Below are positions 1 to 7,816 of a DNA stretch of 64,000 nt, piece by piece. Positions within the stretch are counted from its first letter, which is position 1. Each line of letters begins with the position of its first letter. Both the position numbers and the translations under genes were made by a program. The stretch comes from Niabella beijingensis. GTDB taxonomy: Bacteria > Bacteroidota > Bacteroidia > Chitinophagales > Chitinophagaceae. Under the pieces are notes generated by a model. That model searched no databases. It was not told the origin of the DNA and saw only the letters and a program-made list of their open reading frames with translations. The stretch covers positions 1 to 64,000 of the forward strand of contig NZ_JAIQDI010000001.1 in the NCBI RefSeq assembly GCF_020034665.1, in the 5' to 3' direction.

Positions 1-77
1 GAATCAACTCCCCTCCGCCACTTTCGATAATACCGTGGAATCGAACCACCAAACCTGGCGCCAACCGCCTGTACCAT
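1..77 (-). CDS. possible 5' end of a small or off-window ORF
   Basis: Reading leftward from an ATG at 77 there is an open frame to the window edge, beginning MVQAVGARFGGSIP and rich in arginine and tyrosine. An AGG-containing stretch lies just upstream. I do not recognise the product and the visible 25 codons are too few to prove coding. It lies downstream of two strong leftward promoters, so it could also be untranslated leader of an off-window RNA or protein gene. Confidence 0.2.
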   Translation of the reverse strand, partial: MVQAVGARFGGSIPRYYRKWRRGVD

Positions 78-141
78 TTTTACCTTAAAGAACTAACTTC
101 CCAAACTCTCAACCCCTACCAAACCCTCCGTTTTGGGGTTG

Positions 142-174
142 CAAAGATACACACTTTTCTCAAACTAACAAAAA
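142..174 (-). promoter_or_regulatory. consensus Bacteroidota promoter (leftward, proximal)
   Basis: On the minus strand TTTTTG is followed by exactly 19 bases and TATCTTTG, an exact match to the Bacteroidota -33/-7 pattern. The transcript would run leftward out of the window. About 30-40 bases downstream is an AGTTCTTTAA word that resembles an rRNA-leader boxA. Confidence 0.7.
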
Positions 175-270
175 TATTTGAGAAAATATTTTTGATTTTT
201 TTCAACCTAACTATCTGTATTTGAAGAACTTGCCGGCGCATTTAAGACTGCCGTTTTTGAATTGGGATTG

Positions 271-301
271 CAAAGATAGGGAGGATTTTCAAACCAGCAA
301 A
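271..301 (-). promoter_or_regulatory. consensus Bacteroidota promoter (leftward, distal)
   Basis: Minus strand TTTG, 19 bases, TATCTTTG. It is the second perfect match in tandem, about 129 bases upstream of the first, and points the same way. Apart from these two promoters I see nothing else in 78-434. Confidence 0.7.
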
Positions 302-434
302 TTTATTTTTTATTTTTTTCTGAACAGCATTCGTTCTTCCATTTACGGCACAGCCCGCACCATTCATACAGAATAGCACCCATCTTCCGCATCACTCCCG
401 GAGAACCGGCTAACTTTGAGCAACATACATAAAG

Positions 435-1046
435 ATGAAGATTACTATTGAACCCCATAACCCGGAATGGAGAATACATTTCGAAGCTATAAAGAAAGAA
501 CTGGCAGCACTCACCGGACCGATACATCCCGAAATTGAGCACATCGGAAGTACCTCCGTGGAAGGACTGGCGGCCAAACCCATTATCGATATCCTCGTGG
601 GCTTAAAGAACGAAGCCGATCTCAGCAGCACCCCGCAACTACTGATGGCCAGGGAATATATCTACTTTGAAAAATACAATACAGCAATGCCCTATCGCCG
701 CTTTTTTGTAAAACTTAAAACAAGCCCCAAAAGCCTGTCGCTTCCCGTTTACATCAGACCGGAAGATCCCATTCCTGATGCGTTGAACGAACAACCGCCC
801 CGGCTGGCGCATATCCATGCACTGCCACTTCACTCCGAACACTGGACGCGCCATATCGCTTTCAGGGATTATCTCCGCGCACATCCTATTATACGGGTCG
901 CCTATCAGCAGTTAAAAGAAGCACTGAGTCTGCGCGAATGGAAGGATGGTATTGAATACAATGAAGCAAAAGACGCTTTCATAAAAACAGAAGAACGCAA
1001 TGCAGTGAACTGGTACCTGCAGCAGCACAACAATAACCCGGCATAA
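435..1046 (+). CDS. GrpB family protein (nucleotidyltransferase fold)
   Basis: The 203-residue product opens with MKITIEPHNPEW and has the GrpB (UPF0157) signature IEHIGSTSVEGLAAKPIIDI near residues 35-55, where the GS and later acidic residues belong to a nucleotidyltransferase-like fold. The biological role of the family is not well settled; some members are linked to CoA metabolism or occur as fusions. Length is normal. A TAACTTTG -7 box at 411-418 lies just upstream and fits the ATG at 435. The deaminase-like gene follows 43 bases downstream on the same strand, so the two may share a transcript. Confidence 0.8.
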   Translation: MKITIEPHNPEWRIHFEAIKKELAALTGPIHPEIEHIGSTSVEGLAAKPIIDILVGLKNEADLSSTPQLLMAREYIYFEKYNTAMPYRRFFVKLKTSPKSLSLPVYIRPEDPIPDALNEQPPRLAHIHALPLHSEHWTRHIAFRDYLRAHPIIRVAYQQLKEALSLREWKDGIEYNEAKDAFIKTEERNAVNWYLQQHNNNPA

Positions 1047-1089
1047 GATCACCGCTCCTTTTTCAGTAACCCTATAAATCCGAAAGAAG

Positions 1090-1488
1090 ATGGACACAAC
1101 AATCCTGAAACAAATGGCCCGACTTATTACCAATGAAAAACAACTCAATGAATTTATCACCTACGGAGGCGTAGGCGCCGCACTGGAAACGATCGACGGA
1201 AACATCTACACCGGCATCAGCATCGACACCGCCTGCTCTATGGGCTTTTGCGCAGAACACAGCGCCATTGCAGAAATGCTGAAACATGGCGAGCATAAGA
1301 TCAAAGCTCTGGTTGCAGTAGACAGCGAAGGTCATGCCGTGCCGCCCTGCGGCCGGTGCAGGGAACTGATCAGCCAGCTGTCCAGCACTAATTTACAAAC
1401 CATCATCGAAGTACAGGATGGCGTGCAGGTACTACTTTCCGAAATACTCCCCTACGATTGGAAAAAATCCCTGAGTGACCAATGGTAA
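1090..1488 (+). CDS. cytidine deaminase-like / blasticidin deaminase-like protein
   Basis: The 132-residue product has the zinc-binding pattern of the cytidine deaminase superfamily: CAEHSA at about residue 54 (zinc ligand Cys54, proton shuttle Glu56) and PCGRC at 86-90 (ligands Cys87 and Cys90). Small size and motif order fit Cdd-type enzymes, which deaminate cytidine or deoxycytidine, or blasticidin S deaminase-like relatives. The exact substrate cannot be read from sequence. It lies directly behind the GrpB-like gene. Confidence 0.8.
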   Translation: MDTTILKQMARLITNEKQLNEFITYGGVGAALETIDGNIYTGISIDTACSMGFCAEHSAIAEMLKHGEHKIKALVAVDSEGHAVPPCGRCRELISQLSSTNLQTIIEVQDGVQVLLSEILPYDWKKSLSDQW

Positions 1489-1555
1489 CATTTAAAGGAT
1501 GGCGCCAGCCCTCCTTCATTAACACTTATAATTGGATAGATCATACAATCTCTTT

Positions 1556-1574
1556 ACCGGCTTATTTCGCCGGT
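1556..1574 (+). terminator. short GC hairpin, possible weak terminator
   Basis: ACCGGC and GCCGGT form a 6-bp stem with a 7-base loop, followed after a few bases by a run of five T. It lies 67 bases after the deaminase stop and before the next gene, so it could end that transcript. The T run is not adjacent to the stem, so support is modest. Confidence 0.4.
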
Positions 1575-1650
1575 TATCCGCTCTTTTTGTTTTGTTACCT
1601 GAAAACAGTTATACCGGCGGTCAACAGGCTATAGCTTCGTTAAAAAAAAT

Positions 1651-2076
1651 ATGACAGACGAACAGATCATCAGGACCAAACTGGAAAAGATAAAAGGAAT
1701 GTTTCAACACCCTACCCTCGGGTTATTCGAAGATCTTTTTACGGAAGATTGCGATTACATCACCTTCAACGGGCAACATCTTAAAGGCATTGAAGAAAAT
1801 TTCGACGCGCATGTTCATCTTTCAAACCTGAAGCTCTTCCGCGGAGCTGTATTAGAATCCGACCTGCTGCAGATCAAGTTCGTGAACCCGGATACGGCCA
1901 TTGTGATCGCCACCGGGGGTATCCGGTTCCGCTGGCAGAAGCAACTGCCGCAAAGCAGGAGGTCGATCAATACCAATGTATTCATCCGTCAGCAAAACGG
2001 CGACTGGAAAATTGCTTCATTCCAGAACAGCCGGATCCGGAAACCCGGTTGGCTGCAACGGTTATTGTCAAAATAA
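1651..2076 (+). CDS. NTF2-like / SnoaL-like (DUF4440-type) protein
   Basis: This 141-residue protein starts with a helix, then GLFEDLFTEDCDYITFNGQHLKG and ends in a beta segment with NTNVFIRQQNGDWKIASFQNSR. This is the pattern of the SnoaL/DUF4440 NTF2-like cone fold, whose members act as small enzymes or ligand-binding proteins. No catalytic residue can be assigned. It stands alone on the plus strand and ends 30 bases from the convergent SRPBCC gene. Confidence 0.65.
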   Translation: MTDEQIIRTKLEKIKGMFQHPTLGLFEDLFTEDCDYITFNGQHLKGIEENFDAHVHLSNLKLFRGAVLESDLLQIKFVNPDTAIVIATGGIRFRWQKQLPQSRRSINTNVFIRQQNGDWKIASFQNSRIRKPGWLQRLLSK

Positions 2077-2106
2077 AAGAGCATTCGGAAACCGAATGAC
2101 GGCGAT

Positions 2107-2571
2107 TTACCGGGTTCCGTTTTCGGCCACCTGTTTTATTTTATACAAGGTCGTATTCCAGTAAAAGGCCAGGTGTTTGTAAATCGTTTCAGTAGGAAAA
2201 CCTTTTATACTAAGTGATAGCTTTGTCCGGGGTATTTCGGGTGTTAATATAAACTCAAACACAGAATAGTTGCTGTCTTTATCCTCCAGCCGCGATAACG
2301 AACTGATCTGGCTGTATTGAAGACGCCGTCCGGGTTCCACAGCCAGCACCTTCCCGGTGTTTTCAAACGGGACATGATGAACGCCCTTTATGATCAGCGG
2401 TTGCCCCGCGTTCCATTGGATGATCACCTGCAGTTCCATTTCCGGCTCACCCATCCATTGCAGCATCAATTCCGGCAGCGTAAGCGTTTCCCAGATCCTG
2501 TCGCTTCCGGCATCAATGAGTACACTTTTTTCTATGATCCGCTTTTCCATTTCTAACATCGGCACAGGCAT
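2107..2571 (-). CDS. SRPBCC / START-like (AHSA1) domain protein
   Basis: The 154-residue product begins with a segment typical of the Bet v1/AHSA1 fold, with IIEKSVLIDAGSDRIWETLT, then LMLQWMGEP and a C-terminal helix with FYWNTTLYKIKQ. Such proteins bind hydrophobic ligands or act as chaperone co-factors; the ligand is unknown. Alternative start Met8 would remove seven residues. It follows the HD-domain gene by 22 bases in the same direction and is probably co-transcribed. Confidence 0.7.
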   Translation of the reverse strand: MPVPMLEMEKRIIEKSVLIDAGSDRIWETLTLPELMLQWMGEPEMELQVIIQWNAGQPLIIKGVHHVPFENTGKVLAVEPGRRLQYSQISSLSRLEDKDSNYSVFEFILTPEIPRTKLSLSIKGFPTETIYKHLAFYWNTTLYKIKQVAENGTR

Positions 2572-2593
2572 ATCTCCACAGGAAACAGCCTGT

Positions 2594-3178
2594 TTATTTT
2601 TTTAAAATTCCTTTTTCAAGATTTTGTTTCAGCAGGTCTTCTGCAAATGCCCAGATACGATCGGAGCCCCGGGCGATCGCTTTCTTTTTAGCCACCACCT
2701 GGTCGTAGCGTACATCAAATTCCTTCCAGGTGCCACCATTGTTTGATGTATTCTGCAACAAGGGTTCCAGGCGGTCGAGTGCCCTTGCAAATTTTGCCTC
2801 CGGTGTGTGTCCGGCTTCAAACTCCTCCCAGACAGCGATCAGTTCGTCTCCCTGCGGTTCCGGCAGCATTCCAAAAATCCTGCGGGCCGCTTTTAATTCC
2901 TCCCCGGTATTGGTATGATTCTTTTTTGTATCATAGATGAATACATCACCGGCGTCGATCTCAACAATATCATGGATCAGTACCATCTTCAACACCTTCA
3001 GCAGGTCCACCGGCTCATTGGCATGCTCCGCAAGTACAATCGCCATCAGGGCTAAATGCCAGCTGTGTTCGGCATCATTCTCCCGCCGGTCGCTGTGAAG
3101 CAGTTTCGTGCGACGAAGGATATACTTCAGTTTATCGATCTCTTTAATAAATTCAATTTGTTGTATCAGCTGTTCCAT
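2594..3178 (-). CDS. HD domain phosphohydrolase (YfbR/HDDC2-like)
   Basis: I chose the ATG at 3178 (194 residues, MEQLIQQIEF) over a longer frame because a TACCTTTG -7 box sits only a few bases upstream and the extra N terminus looks non-coding. The HD metal site is visible as H38 in DAEHSWH, HD at 69-70 and E73, followed by D75. The family includes 5'-deoxynucleotidases that dephosphorylate dNMPs. The transcript would be almost leaderless. Confidence 0.75.
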   Translation of the reverse strand: MEQLIQQIEFIKEIDKLKYILRRTKLLHSDRRENDAEHSWHLALMAIVLAEHANEPVDLLKVLKMVLIHDIVEIDAGDVFIYDTKKNHTNTGEELKAARRIFGMLPEPQGDELIAVWEEFEAGHTPEAKFARALDRLEPLLQNTSNNGGTWKEFDVRYDQVVAKKKAIARGSDRIWAFAEDLLKQNLEKGILKK

Positions 3179-3279
3179 ACACCAAAGGTACAAACCCGAC
3201 AGTACATTCTTCATGAGCCCGCACGGCGTTTCTTTCTTTTGACGTAACTTGAGCAACCATATATTGCAAATAAAATTTT

Positions 3280-3849
3280 ATGGGACAGATTTTTGAATTT
3301 ATTGCAGATGCTGCGCTGGAAGTGCTGGACGACTATTATACCGAATGTCATGTATGTAACAGTACCGGTGTCGATCTGTATACCTACCAGGGAAAACTGA
3401 TGCTGGAAGACGGCACGGTGGATGATGATATCTATGCCGTTTGTGCAGACTGTATTAAAACCCAGCCACTGATACCATCCGGGGAATGGGCTTACAGCCA
3501 AACGATCAGGGACTATTTAACGGCGCAGCAAACCACCCCGCAGGCATACGATGCGCTGCTGCAAAAACTGCTGAAGCAATACCGGCAGACACCGCAGCTC
3601 CCCCTGTTCCTGCAATACGATGACCGGCCGCTCTGCTGCAATACGCTGACGGAATTTACGGGCTACCCTGCCGATGAAAAAGAACTCTTTCACATTACAG
3701 AAAATAACACTTACTGGGAAAAACAAGTAGCAGAAAAATCGGAATACATGGATTTCAGAAAATACGGACTACCGGAAGGTGAACGCGATATAGCAGCCTT
3801 CAGATGTCCCGCCTGTAACAAAGCCTACTTTACCTTCCAGTTCACCTGA
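3280..3849 (+). CDS. cysteine-pair (zinc ribbon-like) protein, possibly CbrC/UPF0167 type
   Basis: The 189-residue protein has a CHVC pair near residue 25, a CADC pair near 55, a CC pair near 120 and a CPAC pair near the C terminus, which suggests structural zinc. The spacing and the acidic middle recall CbrC/UPF0167 proteins, linked in E. coli to colicin tolerance, but I cannot confirm this. Function unknown. It is divergent from the HD gene with about 100 bases between them. Confidence 0.55.
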   Translation: MGQIFEFIADAALEVLDDYYTECHVCNSTGVDLYTYQGKLMLEDGTVDDDIYAVCADCIKTQPLIPSGEWAYSQTIRDYLTAQQTTPQAYDALLQKLLKQYRQTPQLPLFLQYDDRPLCCNTLTEFTGYPADEKELFHITENNTYWEKQVAEKSEYMDFRKYGLPEGERDIAAFRCPACNKAYFTFQFT

Positions 3850-3873
3850 CCCTCCTATTCCGGGCAGCTTTCT

Positions 3874-4410
3874 TTACAAACCAGCCTGTTCTTTAAAGGC
3901 ACTTACAAACCGGGCAAAGGCTTCCGCTGTTTGTGTATCCGTTATTTGCCCCTCCTGGTTGATCTTACCTTTTACGCCCTGTATCAGTAAGGTGGTGGCT
4001 TCGGTGAACGAGGCGCCGACAGTCTGCAGGATCAGCTGTAGTTCTTCATGCCCTTTTATACCGCTTGCGGCTGCTGTGATCAGTCCGACAGGTTTTTCCG
4101 AAAAGACCGTTGTCGCCACGCACCATTCGATCGCATTTTTCAATCCGCTGGGAATACTGAAAACATATTCGGGTGTGCAGATCAGCACCCCTGCCGCATC
4201 AGCGATGTAGTTGCGCAGCCGCACCACTTCCTCCGGCGGTGCTGTAACAGCCAGGTCCGGGTCAAAATGAGGCAATACTTTTAATGTATTGTACCGAACA
4301 ACTTCGGCAGCTTCGGAGAGCTGTTCTGCAAAACGGGCCGCCAGCTTTTCACAGCTGGAGGCTGCGCTGGCACTGCCGATGATCGCCAGGATCGTTTTTT
4401 TTGTATGCAT
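3874..4410 (-). CDS. NADPH-dependent FMN reductase
   Basis: From the ATG at 4410 (178 residues) the protein begins with a flavodoxin-like strand, MHTKKTILAIIGSASAAS, with the GS-containing phosphate-binding loop. It then has CTPEYVFSIPSGLKNAIEW, the conserved flavin-contact segment of the NADPH-dependent FMN reductase/quinone reductase family. It likely reduces FMN, quinones or azo compounds in the cytoplasm. A longer frame upstream is less likely because it would add an unrelated hydrophobic stretch before the first strand. Confidence 0.85.
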   Translation of the reverse strand: MHTKKTILAIIGSASAASSCEKLAARFAEQLSEAAEVVRYNTLKVLPHFDPDLAVTAPPEEVVRLRNYIADAAGVLICTPEYVFSIPSGLKNAIEWCVATTVFSEKPVGLITAAASGIKGHEELQLILQTVGASFTEATTLLIQGVKGKINQEGQITDTQTAEAFARFVSAFKEQAGL

Positions 4411-4573
4411 AGTTCTTATTCTTTGCCCCGGTAAACAACGCCGCTGGCAGGCTATAAAAATAACTATAATCGGCAGCTCCGCAATAGACGAATGATCTTG
4501 CTGCACCTGTTTAACAAATGAAACACTTCCGTAGATAGCAACATATTGCGCGTCATCCTATCTTATGGGCGCA

Positions 4574-4606
4574 ACCGATATTTGCCTGGGGCTATGCAAT
4601 ATCGGT
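4574..4606. repeat. 9-bp inverted repeat upstream of the YeeE/YedE pair
   Basis: ACCGATATT and AATATCGGT form perfect 9-base arms with a 15-base spacer. The element lies about 110 bases upstream of the first transporter gene, in the 306-base gap between it and the FMN reductase gene. It could be an operator. I see no other feature in that gap. Confidence 0.45.
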
Positions 4607-4716
4607 CAAAAATCATATCAACGCCCGCGTGAAAACTGCCCTGGTACTGATGCCTATCCTTATTTCCCCAAACAATCAAAATATTCAATAGCTTAGCAGA
4701 TTAAACAACATTTCTG

Positions 4717-5280
4717 ATGTTAGAACTCATCAAGCAACCCTGGCCCTGGTATGTGGCAGGGCCGGTCATCGGGCTTACGGTACCGGCGCTTTTACTACTG
4801 GGCAATAAGCCTTTTGGCATCAGCTCCTCCTTAAGACATATTTGTGCGGCCTGCATCCCGGCCAACATTCCTTTTTTCCGGTACAACTGGAAAAAGGAAG
4901 TGTGGAATTTATTTTTTGTTTTTGGTATTTTCCTGGGCGGCATGGTAGCTGCACAATGGCTTACAGCACCTGGGCCGGTAAAAATAGCACCACAGCTGGC
5001 GGCCTCACTGGCGGCGCAACAGGTTACGGATTTTAACCATCTCGTACCTCGTGACCTGTTTAACTGGCCCGCATTGGTCACGCCAAGAGGATTCCTGTTA
5101 ATGATAGCAGGCGGATTCCTGGTAGGGTTCGGAACACGGTATGCCGGGGGCTGTACCAGCGGGCATTCCATTATGGGGTTATCAAACCTGCAATGGCCTT
5201 CCCTGGTAGCTACCATTTGTTTTATGCTGGGGGGCTTTCTGGCGGCCAACCTGCTCCTTCCCTGGATCCTTTCGTTATAA
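4717..5280 (+). CDS. YeeE/YedE family membrane protein (first half)
   Basis: The 187-residue protein has about four to five hydrophobic segments and the family signature YAGGCTSGHSIMGL near residue 145, whose cysteine is the conserved one of sulfur-compound carriers in the YeeE/YedE family. E. coli YeeE imports thiosulfate. In many Bacteroidota the carrier is split into two adjacent half-size genes, as seen here with the next ORF 19 bases downstream. It likely works as a complex in the inner membrane. Confidence 0.8.
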   Translation: MLELIKQPWPWYVAGPVIGLTVPALLLLGNKPFGISSSLRHICAACIPANIPFFRYNWKKEVWNLFFVFGIFLGGMVAAQWLTAPGPVKIAPQLAASLAAQQVTDFNHLVPRDLFNWPALVTPRGFLLMIAGGFLVGFGTRYAGGCTSGHSIMGLSNLQWPSLVATICFMLGGFLAANLLLPWILSL

Positions 5281-5299
5281 CTCCTAAAACAGTATCCTG

Positions 5300-5794
5300 A
5301 TGCAATCAGATCAGCAACATACAGCAGCAACGGGCAGCGATGAGTTTTCCGTTACAACCACCGGATCGTCCTTCCCGAAATGGCGGGCCAATATCCGGTT
5401 TCTTATTGCCGGCATTGTGTTCGGTATCGTTTTTACAAAGGCCGAGGTCATCAGCTGGTTCCGTATACAGGAAATGTTCCGCCTGCAATCCTTCCATATG
5501 TACGGGGTAATCGGCAGTGCCGTGGTGGTAGGTATTGTTTCTATCCTGCTGCTAAAAAAATTCAATATCAAAACCATCGACGGGGAAAAGATCGGGATCC
5601 CGGATAAGAAATTCAATAAAGGACAGATCTTTGGCGGACTGATCTTTGGCATCGGGTGGGCCTTTACGGGTGCCTGTCCCGGCCCGCTGTTCGCCCAGAT
5701 CGGAACAGGCGCTACCGTAGTGATCGTTACTTTACTGAGTGCCATTGCCGGAACCTGGGTCTATGGCCGGTTTCGCGAAAAGCTGCCGCATTAA
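5300..5794 (+). CDS. YeeE/YedE family membrane protein (second half, DUF6691-type)
   Basis: This 164-residue protein has about four membrane segments after a short polar N terminus and carries WAFTGACPGPLFAQIG near residue 120, the counterpart of the GGCTSGH motif in its partner. The two genes are 19 bases apart and almost certainly co-expressed. Together they would form a carrier for thiosulfate or related sulfur species. No rhodanese or metallo-beta-lactamase partner gene is nearby. Confidence 0.8.
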   Translation: MQSDQQHTAATGSDEFSVTTTGSSFPKWRANIRFLIAGIVFGIVFTKAEVISWFRIQEMFRLQSFHMYGVIGSAVVVGIVSILLLKKFNIKTIDGEKIGIPDKKFNKGQIFGGLIFGIGWAFTGACPGPLFAQIGTGATVVIVTLLSAIAGTWVYGRFREKLPH

Positions 5795-5815
5795 AATTCT
5801 TAATAATAAAACCAC

Positions 5816-6379
5816 ATGCATTCACCAGGTGCAACGGCTATTGTGATCATTGATGCGCAAAAGGATTTTGCCGATCCTGCTTTTGCCTATGGGAAACGAC
5901 ATCCTGTACAGGAAGATATCGCAGCTGTTGCGGAACGCCTTAATATACTGGCCCATCAAAAGATATCCGTACCCCTGCTTGCTGTCCGGTCTGATTATTT
6001 CCCTCACCAGTTCGGGGAAAATCTGTCGGTATGTATACCGGGCACCGGAGGACATCAAAGCATCCTGCCTTCGAACAACGGTATCATTGAATTTGCTAAA
6101 AAAGAGCACAGTTGTTTTTCATCAGGAGGATTTGCTGAATATCTGGAGCAGCAACAGCTCAAACACCTGCTGCTCTGTGGTTTCCTCACTGAATACTGTG
6201 TAAAGGAAACGGCACTGGACGCACTTTCAAAGGGATACCAGGTAACGCTGTGCCCGGAACTGATAGGCTCGGCAGATGATAAGCAGGCAATAAAAAAAGG
6301 GACCTTTGCCCTGCTAAAAGCCAGTGGTGCGTTTATTGAATGCCCCGGTGATTTATATGGTATACCGCTGCACTTTTAG
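5816..6379 (+). CDS. isochorismatase family cysteine hydrolase
   Basis: The 187-residue protein has the family triad: Asp13 in IIDAQKDF, a Lys near residue 96 (KKEHSC) and Cys128 in GFLTEYCVKETA. The family includes nicotinamidases and N-carbamoyl hydrolases. The metal-site histidines of true nicotinamidases are not obvious, so the substrate is left open. It follows the transporter pair by 21 bases. Its last 27 bases overlap the 3' end of the convergent sugar kinase gene. Confidence 0.8.
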   Translation: MHSPGATAIVIIDAQKDFADPAFAYGKRHPVQEDIAAVAERLNILAHQKISVPLLAVRSDYFPHQFGENLSVCIPGTGGHQSILPSNNGIIEFAKKEHSCFSSGGFAEYLEQQQLKHLLLCGFLTEYCVKETALDALSKGYQVTLCPELIGSADDKQAIKKGTFALLKASGAFIECPGDLYGIPLHF

Positions 6380-7681
6380 CAGCTGTGTTACATGTGGTGT
6401 TGTATTCCAGGCCGCATGGATGGCCAGTGCCGCCCCTGCAGCAGTAGCCTGCGATACAGAAGCCGCATATACCTCCAGCTGTGGAAAGGCCCGGGCAATG
6501 AGGTTCATAAAAATAGTATTGCGGGCAAAGCCGCCGTCCACATATAACCGTTTTACTTCCGATCCTTCCAGCACCAGCTGTGTCGATCGTTTTTGTTTTC
6601 GCACCAGGTGCTGTACCAGGTCATGATAGGTCTTGTCCACGTCAGCTTCACCGGAAAAATCAAAATCTTCACGGATCCGTTCCGGTTCCCCCTCTTCCAC
6701 CAGCTCCGGCTGAAAAGGAATATCATGAAAATACGCCGTGTTTATATGATAGGATGCAGCCAGTCGTTTTACAGCCTCTTCATGTTCATTCCCTGCAAAT
6801 AACCGCGAGGACTTAAGCGGTGTGCCCTTGTACGTAAGATAAGACAGACAGTCCTGCTGCAGCTCTTTTGTGGTAAGCGGCGTATGGTTGAACGGGTTCA
6901 TCGAAATGCTCCAGGTGCCGGTAGACAACAGAACAAAAGGTTCTTGTACGATCTGCATGTAGGGAATAAAGGCAGCCGAGCTGTCGTGCAGTCCCACACC
7001 GCATTTCAGCGGCCGGCCGTTTAGCATCGTTTCGATCGTGGCATCGGAAGGAAATAAAGGAGCCAGCAGATCGCTGAGGCCTTCTTCCGCTACCCAGCGG
7101 TGATAATTGTTCTTACTAAAATCCCAGAGTGCCGTATGACAGCCGATGCTGGTAATATCCGATAACAATTTTCCATGTACCAGGAAGCCCAGATACTGGG
7201 GCAGGTGCAGTGAGGTATGGATCTCACTGAATAAATGGGGCAGCTGCTCTTTGATCCGGTACAGTTGCAGTCCGGAATTGAGGTTGCCTAAAACAGGCGA
7301 AGCGGTATCAGTAGCAAATTGTTCCCTCCCGCCGTACCGGTAGTAAAAAAGATCGGCCAGGTCTTCCGGGAAGGGTTTTAAATAATTATATAAGGGAGCT
7401 ACGGGTTTGCCGGCAGCATCAAGATGCACAAAGCTGGCACCGTAGGTTGAAAAATTCACTGCCTTTATATCGATGGATGGATCGGCCCCTTTTTCTGTCA
7501 GTTTATTTTTTACCCATTCACTGATGCGCGCAATATCATCACAGGGAAAGCCGTCCTCGTCCCTTGTTTCATGAAAGCCCTGTACTTCCTCCTCCACAAT
7601 CTGGTACTGCTCATCGAAAAAAAAGAATTTTTTATTTGTTTTACCGATGTCAAAAACCGCTATTCCCGGTATGGCGCTCAT
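6353..7681 (-). CDS. FGGY-family carbohydrate kinase (probable L-rhamnulose kinase)
   Basis: The 442-residue product starts with the FGGY/ASKHA phosphate-binding strand VFDIGKTNKKFF and has GTWSISMNPF and YVDGGFARNTIFM in the second half. As last gene of the rhamnose cluster it most likely phosphorylates L-rhamnulose with ATP to rhamnulose 1-phosphate, the substrate of the aldolase encoded upstream. It is somewhat shorter than classic RhaB and only loosely similar to it. Its 3' end overlaps the isochorismatase gene. Confidence 0.8.
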   Translation of the reverse strand: MSAIPGIAVFDIGKTNKKFFFFDEQYQIVEEEVQGFHETRDEDGFPCDDIARISEWVKNKLTEKGADPSIDIKAVNFSTYGASFVHLDAAGKPVAPLYNYLKPFPEDLADLFYYRYGGREQFATDTASPVLGNLNSGLQLYRIKEQLPHLFSEIHTSLHLPQYLGFLVHGKLLSDITSIGCHTALWDFSKNNYHRWVAEEGLSDLLAPLFPSDATIETMLNGRPLKCGVGLHDSSAAFIPYMQIVQEPFVLLSTGTWSISMNPFNHTPLTTKELQQDCLSYLTYKGTPLKSSRLFAGNEHEEAVKRLAASYHINTAYFHDIPFQPELVEEGEPERIREDFDFSGEADVDKTYHDLVQHLVRKQKRSTQLVLEGSEVKRLYVDGGFARNTIFMNLIARAFPQLEVYAASVSQATAAGAALAIHAAWNTTPHVTQLLKVQRYTI

Positions 7682-7720
7682 TTGTATGTAAGGTATAAAT
7701 ATTTAATAGTAAAAAAGATG

Positions 7721-7815
7721 TCAGCTATCAGCTGTCAGCTATCAGACAGTGTCCTAAAATCGACGACGGATCATCGAACAGCTGCCGGCTGATCGCTGAA
7801 GGCTGATAGCTTTGA
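7721..7815. repeat. degenerate short repeats (TCAGCTATCAGC type)
   Basis: The gap between kinase and isomerase holds several copies of words such as CAGCTATCAG, CAGCTGTCAG and GGCTGATAGC in both orientations. Similar words recur near 56980. They look like a dispersed intergenic repeat rather than a regulatory site. Confidence 0.5.
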
Positions 7816-7816
7816 G

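Noticed and set aside
10..60. T-arm-like word GGTTCGATTCC on the minus strand near the left edge
   Set aside because: Only four stem pairs and no acceptor, D arm or anticodon arm could be placed.
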